A stretch of 64,000 nucleotides of DNA. It comes from Progne subis subis. Taxonomy: Eukaryota > Chordata > Aves > Passeriformes > Hirundinidae. A program made the position numbers and the translations under genes. Each line of letters opens with the position of its first letter. The stretch's first letter is position 1. The stretch lies in assembly GCA_022316685.1 (NCBI GenBank), contig JAKJHU010000076.1:1064001-1128000 (forward strand), in the 5' to 3' direction. The notes under the pieces were generated by a model, which made no database searches, was not told the origin of the DNA, and saw only the letters and a program-made list of their open reading frames with translations. Below are positions 37,403-49,900 of this stretch, piece by piece.

Positions 37403-39215
37403 AATGGCGCAATAGCATCTTTCTCTTCAGGATCTCAAAGTGCTTTAGAAGCACTGTAATTAAGCTTCCAATCTCTCCATGTAGTATAAAAGATCTTTAA
37501 TGCCTTTTAGCAAGGGAAGAGAATAAAAATGAGCAGGAAATAAACTGGTGTTTGCTCATTTAACTCATAATGAGAAAAAAAATATGCAAAGCATAATAAT
37601 TGCTTTTATTTTATTGTTCATAAGGAGCAATCTTTCTCCTTCCCACCCTAATTATGGAATAGACACATATCAGAGGGTGAAAAGTTGTAGAGCCTGGGAT
37701 CATCCTTAGCATGACAGGTTAATTCCATAAATGCTTTCTTCCCTACATCTTCCAACATTTTATAGGAGGTCTTTTCATCCACTGTTTTCTCCTGCTTCAG
37801 TGTTTCAAAATACCTTCCTTGACATACTTTTACTCTCTCAAGTGTGTTGATTCTTTTTAAATATTGTGTTAAGAGAGCTCAGCAGAGAGAAGGGAAAAAA
37901 GATGTGTTGTATCAATAGAAGAGTAAAGAACTTATTGTGTCTTAGTCTTCATTCAAGATGAAACATAAACATTGAAGTAAATGAGAGGAAAATGAGAAAT
38001 AACAGCACTTCATGGTTATGAAGTGGTTATGAAATATCTTGAAACTAAAGCATGAGCTGAAATGATTTTGTTGTCCTAAAGAACAGTTTGTCCCTTCCTC
38101 TACTCTGTTACCTCAATAGTCTACCATGAAATCTGCTCAGCAGGAAACATTTTCATGTCAGAATGCTGTATTTTTAGTCAATCGATTGGCCCTCTACCAG
38201 GGCAGAGGGTTCAAACTGGAAGAGACATCCACAGCCAGAAGAAGACTCTCCATTTATACTTAGCAAGACAGAAATGACAGTGTCTACCTTTGTGCACTGC
38301 AAGTTCAACATCTGTTAGCAGGGGTCAGGAAGCATTATCTCCCATCACAAAGTGCACACAGAAGTTCAGCTCAAAGTTACCACAGTCTTTCAGGAACAGT
38401 TTGTGGATGTTCTTTATTTTTCTGCTTCTATACTCAGCACACCTACTGAATGATACTGAATGATTCTGTGGGTTTGCATTCTTTGTGTGTGCATGTATGC
38501 GTGTGAATGTGCATTGACTGTTTATGCTGCAAGACCCCAGGATAGGAACTGTATTTGTGCTGTGGTTTTGTAAAACACTGGACACTAAGAACTCACTGGA
38601 GTCCTCTTACTCTTCTGGTGCAACAAGCCATTATTTTGATCTGGTAAGAACAGCAACAGCATAATGTTATCTTAATTCACTTTAGTACCTTAAAACCTCC
38701 TCAGGAAAATTCATTTGTAGCTATTGTATGCTGGTTTTTATCTTTGATACCATAGCGATCTACCCCCTAAACAATACAGAAGGTTCTCTACACCTTAAAA
38801 AGAAACTTATCTCCTGGGCACACCACTCTTCTTCCAACTGTCTGTTCTGTGAAGTGACCCAGAAAATGTAAAAGTGCAAGCTTGTTTTATACCCTATTTT
38901 GAAATCACCAGTATATTAAATGTTTTTTGGTGTTTTTTTTCTTTTTCTAATTTTGATTTATTTAAATACATTTTGTAGCTGATACCTGCACAAAATCAGT
39001 TTATTAGTGGCAATGGACCAGCAGCAGCAGTACCTGTGACTCAGCAGGGATGGTCAGTGAACTAGAAACACCAACCAGCCTAGTTGCAATGAAGGGAGCC
39101 AGTGGGTGGTCCAGCTTCTATTTCAGACCACGTCAATGAGAGTCACACAGCACTGCTGCCATATGCCAACAGTTTCTGATCTCCTTTTTTTCAGCTTGTC
39201 ACCTTTTATAGCTAG

Positions 39216-39220
39216 GTTAG
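39216..39220. repeat. target site duplication GTTAG (left copy)
   Basis: Exact match to 40686-40690 on the far side of the LTR. It fixes both element edges. Confidence 0.88.
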
Positions 39221-40685
39221 TGTAATGGTTTTACCTTTGCTAATTTTTACTTTTTTTGGTTAACACACCCATTTATGTAGTGGGTTGAGTGTTTACAAGA
39301 ACTGTGCTGTGAGATAGGATTAGGAGTGAAAAGCAAAGCAGGTTCAAATCTTAAAGGGTACAAAGATAGATTTATTAACACATACTAAAAGAAGAAAATT
39401 AAAGTTTTTAAAACACTTCTCCACAAACTGTTCACTTTCTCACTAACATCATAAAGAGATAAAACGTGATTTTCAGTCAGTTTCACTATTTAAAAATAGT
39501 CTTTCATAAATTTTTGGGGAGTCTCTCTTAGAACTTCTATGGCCACATCACCACAAGAAACAGTCTACTGATGGCTCTTATGTCACAAATCTGCAGCAGC
39601 CTGGAAAAGCTCTGTAGGACTGTGATTCTCCCCATTTCCATTCCCATTAGCAGCTTTCTCGTTAGCTGCATTCATGGACTATATTAGCTTATTTGGGTAC
39701 TGTTTAAGGAAGCCTCTTCTAGTATCAAACAAAGGTTCTCTTCTTCTAATCTCCAGAATAATTTTCATCTTAAGGAACAGAGGTCCCTTTTTCCCTGGGT
39801 CAAAGGGCTTCATATCACTTTATCTTCCTCTGTCCAAAATTCTCCATTAAGTCTTAGTTATGTCAATCCACAATTTTAACTAGAACTCTGCATCCCCTTG
39901 AATAGTATTCATATGTTACAGGGAAATTAACCCATTCTCTATGGCCTTACAAGAGAAGTCCAGCCTAAAATGGTAACTCCTCAATCCTTTCTTCTAATTA
40001 AGACTTAACTCTCTCTCTTCACTGACTTCAGTTCTATGCTGCAGTCTCCTTCCAATTCGATCACTTTGTCTTTTCTCACTTATAGAAGGGCCAGTGCCTT
40101 TGTAAGTCTCATCGGCTAAGGAAAGAGTTACCATCCCCCCGGTCTGCAGATGGCACGATGGTTCTCCCGGGAAGTGGCTGAAGGGGGTAGGGCCAGGCCG
40201 CACTAAAGTTGGGCCAGGATCCCAGGGCTCTGGCCGATGCAGGGCCCCTTGCCGGCTGCAGACCTGGTTTTTTGGTCTTAGCTGCATGATATCTTGAGCA
40301 GCTGGGCTTCTCCCCCTCCTTTTCCTCCTTGCCTGGGAGTCACCGGCAGGGGCTCAGCCCCTGCATCTTAGCACAGAATGTTTTACAGCTGCTGGAAACT
40401 GGATCCGGGCTGGGGGCATATTCTCCTCCCCTCCCCTGGCCCGGGAGTCACTGGGCCAGGCGGGCCTCCCCTGAGAAGCCCAGGCCAGTTCCCCCCATAA
40501 GGAGAGAGCCGAGCTGCTTTCTTACTTCTTCCAAGGCTGGAAGGAAGAGGGATTTTCCCGGGGTTCTCCTGATTTTTAAGCCTGTGCATTCCCAGAGGCA
40601 TGTCATCTTTCTGATTGGTCAATCAAGCTATCAACTTTAAAGCCAGTCACTAATTAGTTTTTGTTATTCATGCTAAACCAGCACA
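39221..40685 (-). mobile_element. complete solo LTR, 1465 bp, ERVL-like
   Basis: On the minus strand the element starts TGTGCTGGTTTAGCATGAAT (40685 downward) and ends AAACCATTACA (at 39221). It is flanked by a perfect 5-bp target duplication, GTTAG, at 39216-39220 and 40686-40690. A polyadenylation signal AATAAA (TTTATT on the plus strand, 39371-39376) lies about 150 bp from its 3' end. The U3 part (about 40130-40600) is strikingly GC- and CpG-rich against an AT-rich background. A TATA-like CTATAAG lies near 40080. No primer binding site or gag follows, so the provirus has recombined to a solo LTR. Five-base duplications and LTRs of this form are typical of avian ERVL-like elements; the family name is not certain. 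The 79- to 103-codon frames here are LTR sequence. Confidence 0.9.
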
Positions 40686-40690
40686 GTTAG
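40686..40690. repeat. target site duplication GTTAG (right copy)
   Basis: Exact match to 39216-39220. Confidence 0.88.
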
Positions 40691-40846
40691 CCAACGCTCA
40701 TTCTGAAAGTGGACATCCTGAGACTCTATCAAGGGATAATGCTGTATGAAGAGACATTTATTTGACATCAGGGCGCAAGGATATATACACCCTTAAATAC
40801 ATCAACATTCCTGAAGAATGAGTAAGCCTTTCAGTATGAAGACATG

Positions 40847-40956
40847 AAGGAGAAAGAAAGAACGAAGGAAGGAACAAGTAAGGCCTTCACTACATTGTAG
40901 TGAAAGAAAGAAAAAGAGGAGAAAAGGATAGAAAGAAAGAACGAGGAAGTCCTGAT
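40847..40956. repeat. purine-rich tract interrupted by a palindrome
   Basis: GAAA/GGAA units on the plus strand stand on both sides of TTCACTACA-T-TGTAGTGAA (40886-40904), a perfect 9-bp inverted repeat with a one-base centre. Confidence 0.85.
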
Positions 40957-41722
40957 TTAGTGACCGTTACAGGATTTATGGTGCATCTCTTCTTATGTAT
41001 TTATTTTCATTTATGTAAAAATAAGCATTCTTAGCATTTTATATGTTCTATCTGTGTTTTTCTGGCACAATCATTAGAATGACTTACAACTGTTAAGTAT
41101 ATTTTATACTTGATCATGACATAAACAGAGTGGCAATGATCACAGGAAGATTATCCCAATTAACTAACTTCACAACTTGGTCTTTTTAAGTGTCCGTGCA
41201 TCTGAACACAGACTTACTGGTGAGAGTTTGCTTTGCATCAAAGTCAATGTCAGGACTTCTGCACTCTTACACAGTAAGTCAGAGAGACAAACAGCAACAT
41301 TTACTCATCCAGCAAATGAAAAGGATCAGCATTGTGAATGCCCATTTTTACTTATGGAACATATCCCTCCAAATCTGTCAAATATATCTAGAGCCTAGTC
41401 TTCCTCTCACTGATGTCATGATAAGCCAAGAGTCCCCAGTGAAATCTGTAGGGTTATAACAAAATCAGAATGGCTCCGTACTCCCTCATTCGATTCTCAT
41501 TTTGGCAGATTTTACAGTGTGCGTACAACTGCCAAATTCAATGAATTTTCTCCCCATTTCCATTCACATAACTGATATCCCCACCTTGCCTTTAGGTTGA
41601 TGTGTAAAAAGATAACTAAAATAACATATCACCCCTAGCTAACAGAGACATCCTTGTGGGTAAGAAAGATAAAGTTGCTATACTGCTAAGCCTTTTTTTG
41701 TTGTTGTTGGACAGGGTGGGCT

Positions 41723-41746
41723 CTGTGTGTGTGTGTTTGTGTGTGG
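41723..41746. repeat. (TG)n microsatellite
   Basis: About eleven TG units with one TTTG interruption. Confidence 0.85.
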
Positions 41747-42283
41747 ACTCTTCATTTGTAATCTTGTCATCTCAACACTTTAACTCTCTGCAAATACATA
41801 AGAAAACTAGAATATTGTAATAGAAAAAGGCTCATATGCATGAAGAATGGCAGCCTTATCAAGTTCTTAACAGCTCTATGTGATCCACTCAAGAGTATTT
41901 GGTGTAGCATCCAGGTGCCTCGAGAAAGGAGGGCTCCAAAGTGTCAAATCACTTACTGCAGTAAAAATAGGTGAAGATGATTAAATACAGTTGCTTACCA
42001 AATTCAGCTGAGTCTAAATGCAGCTGGAATGTGGATGAATGACAGAAATGTGTAAGGGAATGGGAGCCACTCTATCACCTCCACTTGAGAATGCAGTTAA
42101 TAGACGGTTACAGCACAAAACGTAAAAACCCACAGATGGTCCTAACTTGCCTCCAGTGTGACACAATCTGAAATAATCCCTTCTGCCTTGATTCTATGTT
42201 ACTGTTTTGGAGTTTTTTTCCTTCAAAAAGATTGATTTCTATACCTCACATAATTAAATATAGAAACAATAACCAGGATGATG

Positions 42284-42641
42284 AGAATTGGAATTTTTCA
42301 GCCTGGAAAAGAGGAGGCTCCAGGGTGACCTAGCTGTGACCTTCCAGTACCTGAAGGGAGCCTACAAAACAGATTAAAAGAGATTTTTTACATCCTATAG
42401 TAATAGGTCAAAGAAGACTAATGTAAAATTGAAAGACAAGTAGTTTAAACAGTAGTTTAGATTAGATACTAGGAAAAAAAAAATCTTTATTGTGAGGGTG
42501 GGAAGGCATTAGAACATGTTTTCCAGAGAAGCTGTCAATAGCCCATCTCTGGAAGTGTTCAAGGTTGGGTTGGATGGGGTTTGGAGCAACCTGGTCTAGT
42601 AAACATTATCCTTCACTCAGAACGTTCTATGATTTTATGAT
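42284..42641 (+). mobile_element. CR1 LINE 3' fragment
   Basis: 5'-truncated CR1. It starts in the GGAATTTTTCAGCCTGGAAA then AGAGGAGGCTCCAGGGTGAC segment and continues through AGTACCTGAAGGGAGCCTAC. It ends in the octamer-type tail GTTCTATGATTTTATGATA. Point changes and a small internal A-run make it non-coding. Confidence 0.93.
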
Positions 42642-43264
42642 ATTAAAAACTCATAGTTATTTTATTTAGTGGTGGGATTTTACTCTAAACTGGACTACAG
42701 CAGAGATTTACACCTTTCAGTAACTCACCTTCATGATACAGAGACATAAAAGTGTTCTGTCTCTGCTAAATTACTAAATAAACTGAATGCAGGAGATCCT
42801 TGGTCAATGCAGAATCTCACCTTGGTTAATGTTGAATTTGAAGGATTATATGTAGAGTAAAGAGTACTAATGTGTGTTTTGTAATATCAAGAAAATTATA
42901 CAGGCAGTATGCTCACAAATGAGCTGTCTTCTCCCTTGTTTGCTGTAAGGAACAGTAAATATGGGACCAATCAAGTTCTAGGTCAGATTCTGCAAATGGA
43001 TTAAGTTCACAAAAAATATCAAAGCTGTATTATTTTTTACTCACTAAAAATGTAAACCACAGAAATACCACATTTTTAAAATTATGTTATTTGCCTGAAT
43101 TACTTCTTTGTTGTTTTTCTAAAGGTCGCCCTGCTTGGCGCACAAAAGTGTTTTTATTTTAGGAAAAAAAATACCTTCCATAGGTCCATATTCTGCTTAA
43201 TTCTTTTGGCTTCCAAAGGCATATTAAGACTCCCAAGGAAAACAAGTATTTACTTAAAACTAAC

Positions 43265-43734
43265 TGAAGCAAGCACTAGTAATTTATCATTGTAGAGACA
43301 GATACAAGGTTCAGAGTGCTTCAGTAGAACTTCAGAAGGCTTCAAGCATCATCACCCTCCTATCTAGAAGTCTTTCACAACCTTTCTATGTTACATCCCA
43401 TGGGCAGCTCCACGCAGCTCTGGCTCTTCCTCTCTTCCTTAGGCAATTCCAGCTAGCTCCTTCCTGTCCCTAGCATGGCCACCTGACCTTGTCTATCCCC
43501 TGTACAATGTCTTACCCTTTCTGTCTCTCACACAATCTCTTCCTCCTCACAGCACAGCCAACTAACTCCCTACCAGCTAACTCACTCTTTATCAGACCCA
43601 CTAGCTGTGAGGGCAAGGCTTTTCCCACTATTTGGTAATTAACACCAATTAGCTGCAATATATCTGAGGCAAAATTGCCTTTAGCACTATTTCTATCTGT
43701 CTTCCCACAGTAATTTTTACTCTGACAGACTACA
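43265..43734 (-). mobile_element. possible LTR, family not recognised
   Basis: About 470 bp, GC-richer than its surroundings. On the minus strand it runs from TGTAGTCTGTCAGAG to GTGCTTGCTTCA, giving TG...CA ends. It has an ATTGG (CCAAT-type) box near 43650 and a TCTGATAAAGAG TATA-like stretch near 43595. There is no clear AATAAA and no target duplication was found, so the edges are guesses. The 80-codon minus-strand frame 43754-43512 lies mostly inside it. Confidence 0.35.
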
Positions 43735-43949
43735 AGAAAAAATAAAGAACTCAAATGTTACTGAATCAGTAGTAACTGAAATATATGTGATTAATTTTAT
43801 TGAATATACTCAGTGAAATAGATAAAGAACCGAAAGTATAAAAGCAAAGACATAGTGCACCTCTATACTCTGTCCCAAGTATTTTAAAAGTAGTCACATG
43901 TAAGGGTTAGTTTTAATACTTTGATGAAATGAATACACATAGGAAACAT

Positions 43950-43980
43950 GCATACATACATACATATATATATATGTATG
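43950..43980. repeat. (CATA)n/(TA)n microsatellite
   Basis: CATACATACATACA is followed by an AT block and GTATG. Confidence 0.88.
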
Positions 43981-46900
43981 AATCTGTGCATATGTGGAAA
44001 TAACCAAACATACACAAGAATTTTGCACATCTGTGTTATTCATATAGAAGGAGCAAGAGAAGGGGAAGGGGGCTTGCAATTATGTGCTGTTGTCCCTTGA
44101 TTAAAGAAAGCCTAAATGCCTGTGAGTCCTGGTTCTGATAGCAGAGATGCCCCCAGTGATCAGGTAGGCTTCTGCAGCAGAAAGATGTCAGTCATTTCCT
44201 TGCTGGATGTGGTTCCAAGAAGCTGTAGCAACATGAGGAGCAGCAATTAGAGACTCAGAACCACCCACATGAATTTCACTCAGGTGCCCTTATCCTGACT
44301 TCTTGTTCACCTTTGCAAATCATACCAGAAAAAATGGGACAAAGATGAGACTAGAAAACAAGAAAACTGGCAGGGTTTTGTGTTTTGGGTTTGTTTTCCA
44401 CATGTGTATGAATATTTCAAATGAGTGAGAAAAGAAACTTTGGAGTCCATGAAGAGAAATACAGTACATGTTTTTGATGCAGAAGACGTCCCCTTTTGAG
44501 AGAGTTATCTGTTATCCATGGATATAGCTCAATCAATAATTTCATGATTGGTTACAGACTTGTTAGTCATGTCCTACTGCTTCACAGTCTTTGGAAAGTC
44601 CCTCTACCTCTGCAGACCATGATAGATTGGTCTGTCACATTTGCTAGTCTGCATTGCAGTGATCTTGTTTCCTACCTTCATCTTTCCTCTTCTACCCTTT
44701 CCCTCCCTCCTCAAGCCATTTGACTTTCATGGCAGTCATTCATAGTATCAGCAGCTCCCCTTTAATCAGAGCACTGCTTCCATCTGAAATAGCTGCTTAA
44801 ATTACGGAGGGTCCATTAAGTGAATTATTTCAAGCTCTTGCCCCTTTCACAAATCTGTCCCTAAAGCAACACAGCAAGTAATAAATTTGAAGCACCTCTC
44901 ACTGCGAGGGAAGCAGACTGCACTTTACAACTAGCAATTAGCCTTAGGGCTTCAGGTATTTTTCTTTTCTCTTCACAAATGAACTCACTTCACTTTAAAT
45001 TTTTTTGTTTGTTTTAGTTTTTAAAGGAAAATACGGGCCTTGTCTAGGGTTGAGTGTCTGAGACTGCTAGCATGTCTTCAATATTCTATTCCCTGGTTTA
45101 TAGCATCCTAATACATGCTGATATTCTGAAACATTTTCTATTCATCCAGTGATGGGGAATTATGGGAAATTATGATCCAACAATGCCAAATATAAAGTAG
45201 ATTCAATGCTGCCTTCATAAACGTGTCTGCTACCCACTGAGGTTCACATAGCTTTAGGAAATGCAGGGGAGCATACGTACAAGGTGGTTTAGAGAATTAA
45301 TCACCCCTGTAATTTTAATAAGTAACAGGACTTTTGTGCTGTAAGCATAGTGACAGCAGTCACCTAGGAATATGTGAAAGAAAATCCTTTTTACCTGTAC
45401 AATGTCATACAGTTAAGATGCTTGATCTCAAACAGTAAAATGTAGAAGGAATCACAGACCAGTTTCTTGTCTATTCAGTATATCACACTGTGTGTGAAAT
45501 CTAGGTTACTTCACTACTTTCTTGCTTAGCATTCAAATTTGTCAGTCTTTTTACCCTTTTTTGATGGAACTTACTTTGAAATTTTTTTATCCATCTCACC
45601 AAATTTCTATCTGCTTTCCCCTTTCCTTATTTTCTTTCTTTTTTTCCTCCCTTGGGACTATGCATGTGGGAAGAATTTTTTTATCTCTCTTTCAGCTTTA
45701 TCTTGTGGCACTTTTTTATTTTCTGGCTTTATATTTTTTTTCCCTGCTAAATTTATGTGCCTTGTGATACAGCTTTTATCAGTCTCACATGTACTGCTGC
45801 TATTCCTTGTTCATGATCATCTGTTTATATGTCATCAAGTGCACCATGTGCTCTTGGCAGAACATCTGCAATTACTAGATAGTTTCTCATCTGAGAATGC
45901 AGGGTGTTACCATCGCTGATATAATTGAAGTGAGCTATGGTTATGGACTGTGATTAGGTGGGGTTTTTTTCCTGTGACAGAGACTATAAGGGAAACAAGA
46001 AATGCAGCCCTGCAGTTTTCTGAAAACACAGAAGGGTTTTTAGCAAGGCTCAGCCAAGCATAGAGCAGGCATAATATGCTAGAGACTTCAAATTTTGTTG
46101 TCATGAGAAGAAAAGCTGTCCATATAAATGAGACAGAAAGGAATTTGATTTGGCATCATGGTTAGTATTTGGTTGTGCAATAAAGGTGAATAGAAAAGTG
46201 ACTGTTAATTTAGGGGTATTCTTCACTGTTGACAGTGATTTATTTAGAGAAATATTGCTCAATCTCAAATAAAATTGGGGTTTAGGGAATACAGATGCTT
46301 CTCTCTACTCATATTGGAAGTCAGTAGCTGTGACAGCTTTTTGTAGGTGGGATTACTATTTTTTGGCAGATTGTGCTATTATTGTTTTCCTTGTTACCAA
46401 AGAACCGTGGAATTTAGTAATTGGTAAATGCCTCTTAGCTGATAGCTATAGATACTGTTTTATACAAAATTAGAAGTTAGAAATATATAAAATAAATACC
46501 AGCTAAACAAAGGTCAATCTGAATGTTCTCACCACCAATTTCAGATCTCAGAAAGGATTTTGGCCTTGGTATAACTGAAAAAGATTAAACGACTGTCCAA
46601 AAAATGTTCAGAAGTTTGACTTGCTGTTGTCCAATAAATAGGTAAATTCAAATCTGTGCTGCCATTGTAAGATCTGCTGTGTGCAAGAGTAGCTCCTACA
46701 TTATTATATATATGTGTGAATATACCTAAAATATATGAATCACTGTTTTGACAAACTCAAGTAACTATTCACAATGGCAAAGTTCTTGCATGTGTTTCAC
46801 ACTGAAGCCCACATATATCATGTAGTTTTCCCTCTGCAAATTCTCCTAAAAATTGAAAAGAATAAGAAGACAATGGTAACTCTGGAGCAGCTCCTCAGAA

Positions 46901-49900
46901 GGAAAAAAAAAAAAAAAAGCGCATTGTGTTCCTTTCCATTAATTGTCACTTAAAATATCACTGTACCAGTTTCTCCATCCTCTGCTGTACCAAGACCTCA
47001 TTTAGATTCATTTAGATTGGGGAAATTCTTAATGAATGTCTGCTGCATCTGTCAAAACAACCATAAGTTTCATCCCAGATTGCATCCTCCAAAAATACCA
47101 CACAAGGTTTAGTTATTAGAGAGCCTTCATCTGTATGAGAGAGGAATTGTGCTGGGAGGAAAGAGATTCACAGAACAGATCACAGGAGGGCTCACAGAAT
47201 TTCACTGAATGGATGATTAATTTTGTTTTTGAGCAGTGTTTTGGATCCCTCTTTGAGTCCAATTATGACAATGAGGCACCAAGCGGTCGTTTGGCACTGT
47301 TATATTTCTAATGTATGTTGATCCACAGGACAGATGATCTGCAGCAGACTTTTTTACATTCTTCCCAGTTGTCACTAGTTATGATTTAACATGATCCTGC
47401 CCACAGGTCTTCAGAAAGCTTTCTTTCATTGTTTTCTGGATGGAAGCTCTTTTCTGCTGCTATCAGCCCCGAGAGAACTCCCAGTTGCCTTTAAAGCTCC
47501 TACATCTCTCTGACATTAATTGTAATTGATTAACTTTCTTCTTGTAACACATTCCTGATCAGCTCCAGCACATCTTTCTTTCATGCAAAGACTTTTTATC
47601 CCTTATCTCTGTTAGAAACTGCAGATGGCATGTATGGGAGTAAAGAATTTCCTCTATGAACCCTTAAGCTTCTCTACACCTGCTTAAAACTCCCTGCCTT
47701 TTAGAAATCTTGCTTTCTATGCCTCGCTTTCCATCTCCTTTTTTCACCAATCTATTCCTTAGGACCCCAATACAGTTCTATTATTTATACTAGAATTGAA
47801 AAACACACTTCTAGTATTTATCATCTCCTCATTATCTTCTTTTCACCAGCTTCCTTTGGTTTCTGCAATTAACAGTGTTTGCAGATCTGCCATGATTCAA
47901 GGCAATGATGTGGTACTATTCCAGATACCCAAGGTATCACTAAAAAGTTGCTGTTTTCATTGCATCATCAAGCTAACATTTCTGTGTTCTAGCACTGAAA
48001 AGTCCAATTTCTATCTATCATAATGACTGCGGACCTGGCTTCTACGCAAATTGGAGTAATTACTCCTTGACTACTGAAAATTATTAATCTGAATTCCCAG
48101 TGGATAAAGGAAATTCCCATCCATTGTTCTGAACAGTGGGCTTAACCATCAACCAGTATAAAATAGCTGAATAATTAAATTAATTAATTAAAATACTACT
48201 GAAAATCTGGAATATTTTATTGCTGCTCTATTTTCCTCAGTGCTGCTTAATTTCAGACCCTGTAGAGACTCTAATTTATAGGGAAAATAACTGTTGCTTC
48301 CAGTCCATCCTTTATAAAACAGTTACATTGTAATTGTCTCCTTTCTGCTGCTTTTATTTATGACAGAATCCCAGAGGAATTATTCTCAAAAGAGGTGTTC
48401 CTAGGACACAGAAGGGAGAGAAGCCAGACCTTTTGGTAGGAAATGGAGTAGATGTACCTAGTGTAATTTCTCAAGGTGAGACATTCTAGACAGACATCAG
48501 AATTAAAAACAAAAACATTGTTGACAGATCCAGCTACTCATGTTAGAAGTGTGCTCAAACAGTGAATGCCAATTATTACCATCATTTGAATTAACAATGA
48601 CAAAGTCCTAAAGGAGATTTCCTTGTTCTCTGTTTCTTTAATTTCAAAATGCCATTCAATAGATGAAAAAAGGGCTTTGTTGGAGAAGAAAACATTTTAA
48701 AGAGTACAAAGCAGGTATAAGGAGCTGTGGTTCTCCTAGGATATTTTGCTTGTCAATTATTAACTTACTCAAGCTCTAAACTTATGCAAGCAAACACTGA
48801 AATCAAAGACAGTGTTGCCTTACGACTATGCAGTTTGCCACTTCAGGGTCCTAAGTCAGCTTAAATCCCCAGCACATTGTACACAAAGGGCATTCGATCT
48901 CTGAGATCTTTCTGAGCAAACCCTGCTCTACAGAAAGGCTTTTATCATCCACAGGAATCTCCTGATTAACCATCTTGTCTAAGTTAGGGTAACAGACAGT
49001 AGGTTTTTTAACCCCTGAAAACCACATGAGCAGTGTGAATTTAAGAAAGTCAGACACCAGAAATCCCAAAAGTCTAGATCCTACCCTCTTGCTCTTACTA
49101 GAACAGGCTGCTATACTGGTTATATTCAGGCAACACTAATATACACACAATTAATCTATTCATGGAGAGTTTTGCTCACCATAAGTCTTAAAAACAACTA
49201 ATCTTAGCCACAAGAAAATTTTTGCTTTGTTGAGAGTTAAAGCACCACAAAGGTCATTCACAAACAAAAGGACATCTTACTGGGAAAAGGCCCTCACCAT
49301 GAGTCCCTCACTTTTGTACATTTTTGATTCATGACAGATCCTTGTTCTCTTAACTGTAATGGAAATTAAGATATTAATTTTTACTGCCACTCTGCATATG
49401 TTTTCTCTCATCTGGTGTACTTTATAATAAACAGGTTTCCCTCAGACATTTCCCATTTGAAAGAAAGAAGTTTAGAAAAAATATCATTTCCCCCCTTCAG
49501 GATCTTTATCTTTGTTAAAACAACCTAACATTGTCCCCCTGAAGAACATAAGATTGGTTTTGTTGTGCCCTGCAGGGCTTCCCCATCCTCAGAATCCTAG
49601 GGCAATGGCAGCGGCAAGTTGGCACGCTGTAGCAGAAATGTCATTTTTTAATTATGTGGTTCTAAGGGAATCTATTATCTACTGCTGAGATGCTGAAATC
49701 AGACGATTTATCTCCAAGGCAGGTCTGTCTACAATATAGAATATATATCTCTTGTCACTGCAGAAAAAAAGAATGAAAGGATGTTTTTATTTCTGGTGCC
49801 TTATGTTTATAAATGTATTATTTTAAGTTTTGCAAGCAGATTTGTGGGGGTAGGGTGCTGAGGGGGAAGTTACAAAAATGTCACATTCTGATGCTTCTCC

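Larger units (their letters stand above)
33019..39220. other. 6 kb AT-rich DNA, no gene seen
   Basis: No gene recognised. It holds a 25-bp-period duplication (37000-37047) and a GT-rich tract (37281-37402). The longest frame (126 codons, minus strand, 34712-35092) has no recognisable domain or splice context. The 39000-39180 stretch is somewhat GC-richer and unassigned. Confidence 0.5.
40691..42283. other. purine-rich tract and TG repeat, no gene seen
   Basis: Contains a purine-rich tract with an embedded palindrome (40847-40956) and a TG microsatellite (41723-41746). Two overlapping plus-strand frames of 73 and 89 codons near 41177-41459 show no family resemblance. Confidence 0.5.

Noticed and set aside
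45539..45919. 126-codon plus-strand frame with membrane-like hydrophobic stretches
   Set aside because: The hydrophobicity comes from a T-rich tract read as Phe/Leu. A second overlapping frame looks equally hydrophobic.
47163..47215. Possible CR1 tail (CACAGAATTTCACTGAATGG)
   Set aside because: Only the tail-like words are present, without the GTTGGAAGG segment or any CR1 body. Too short to support.
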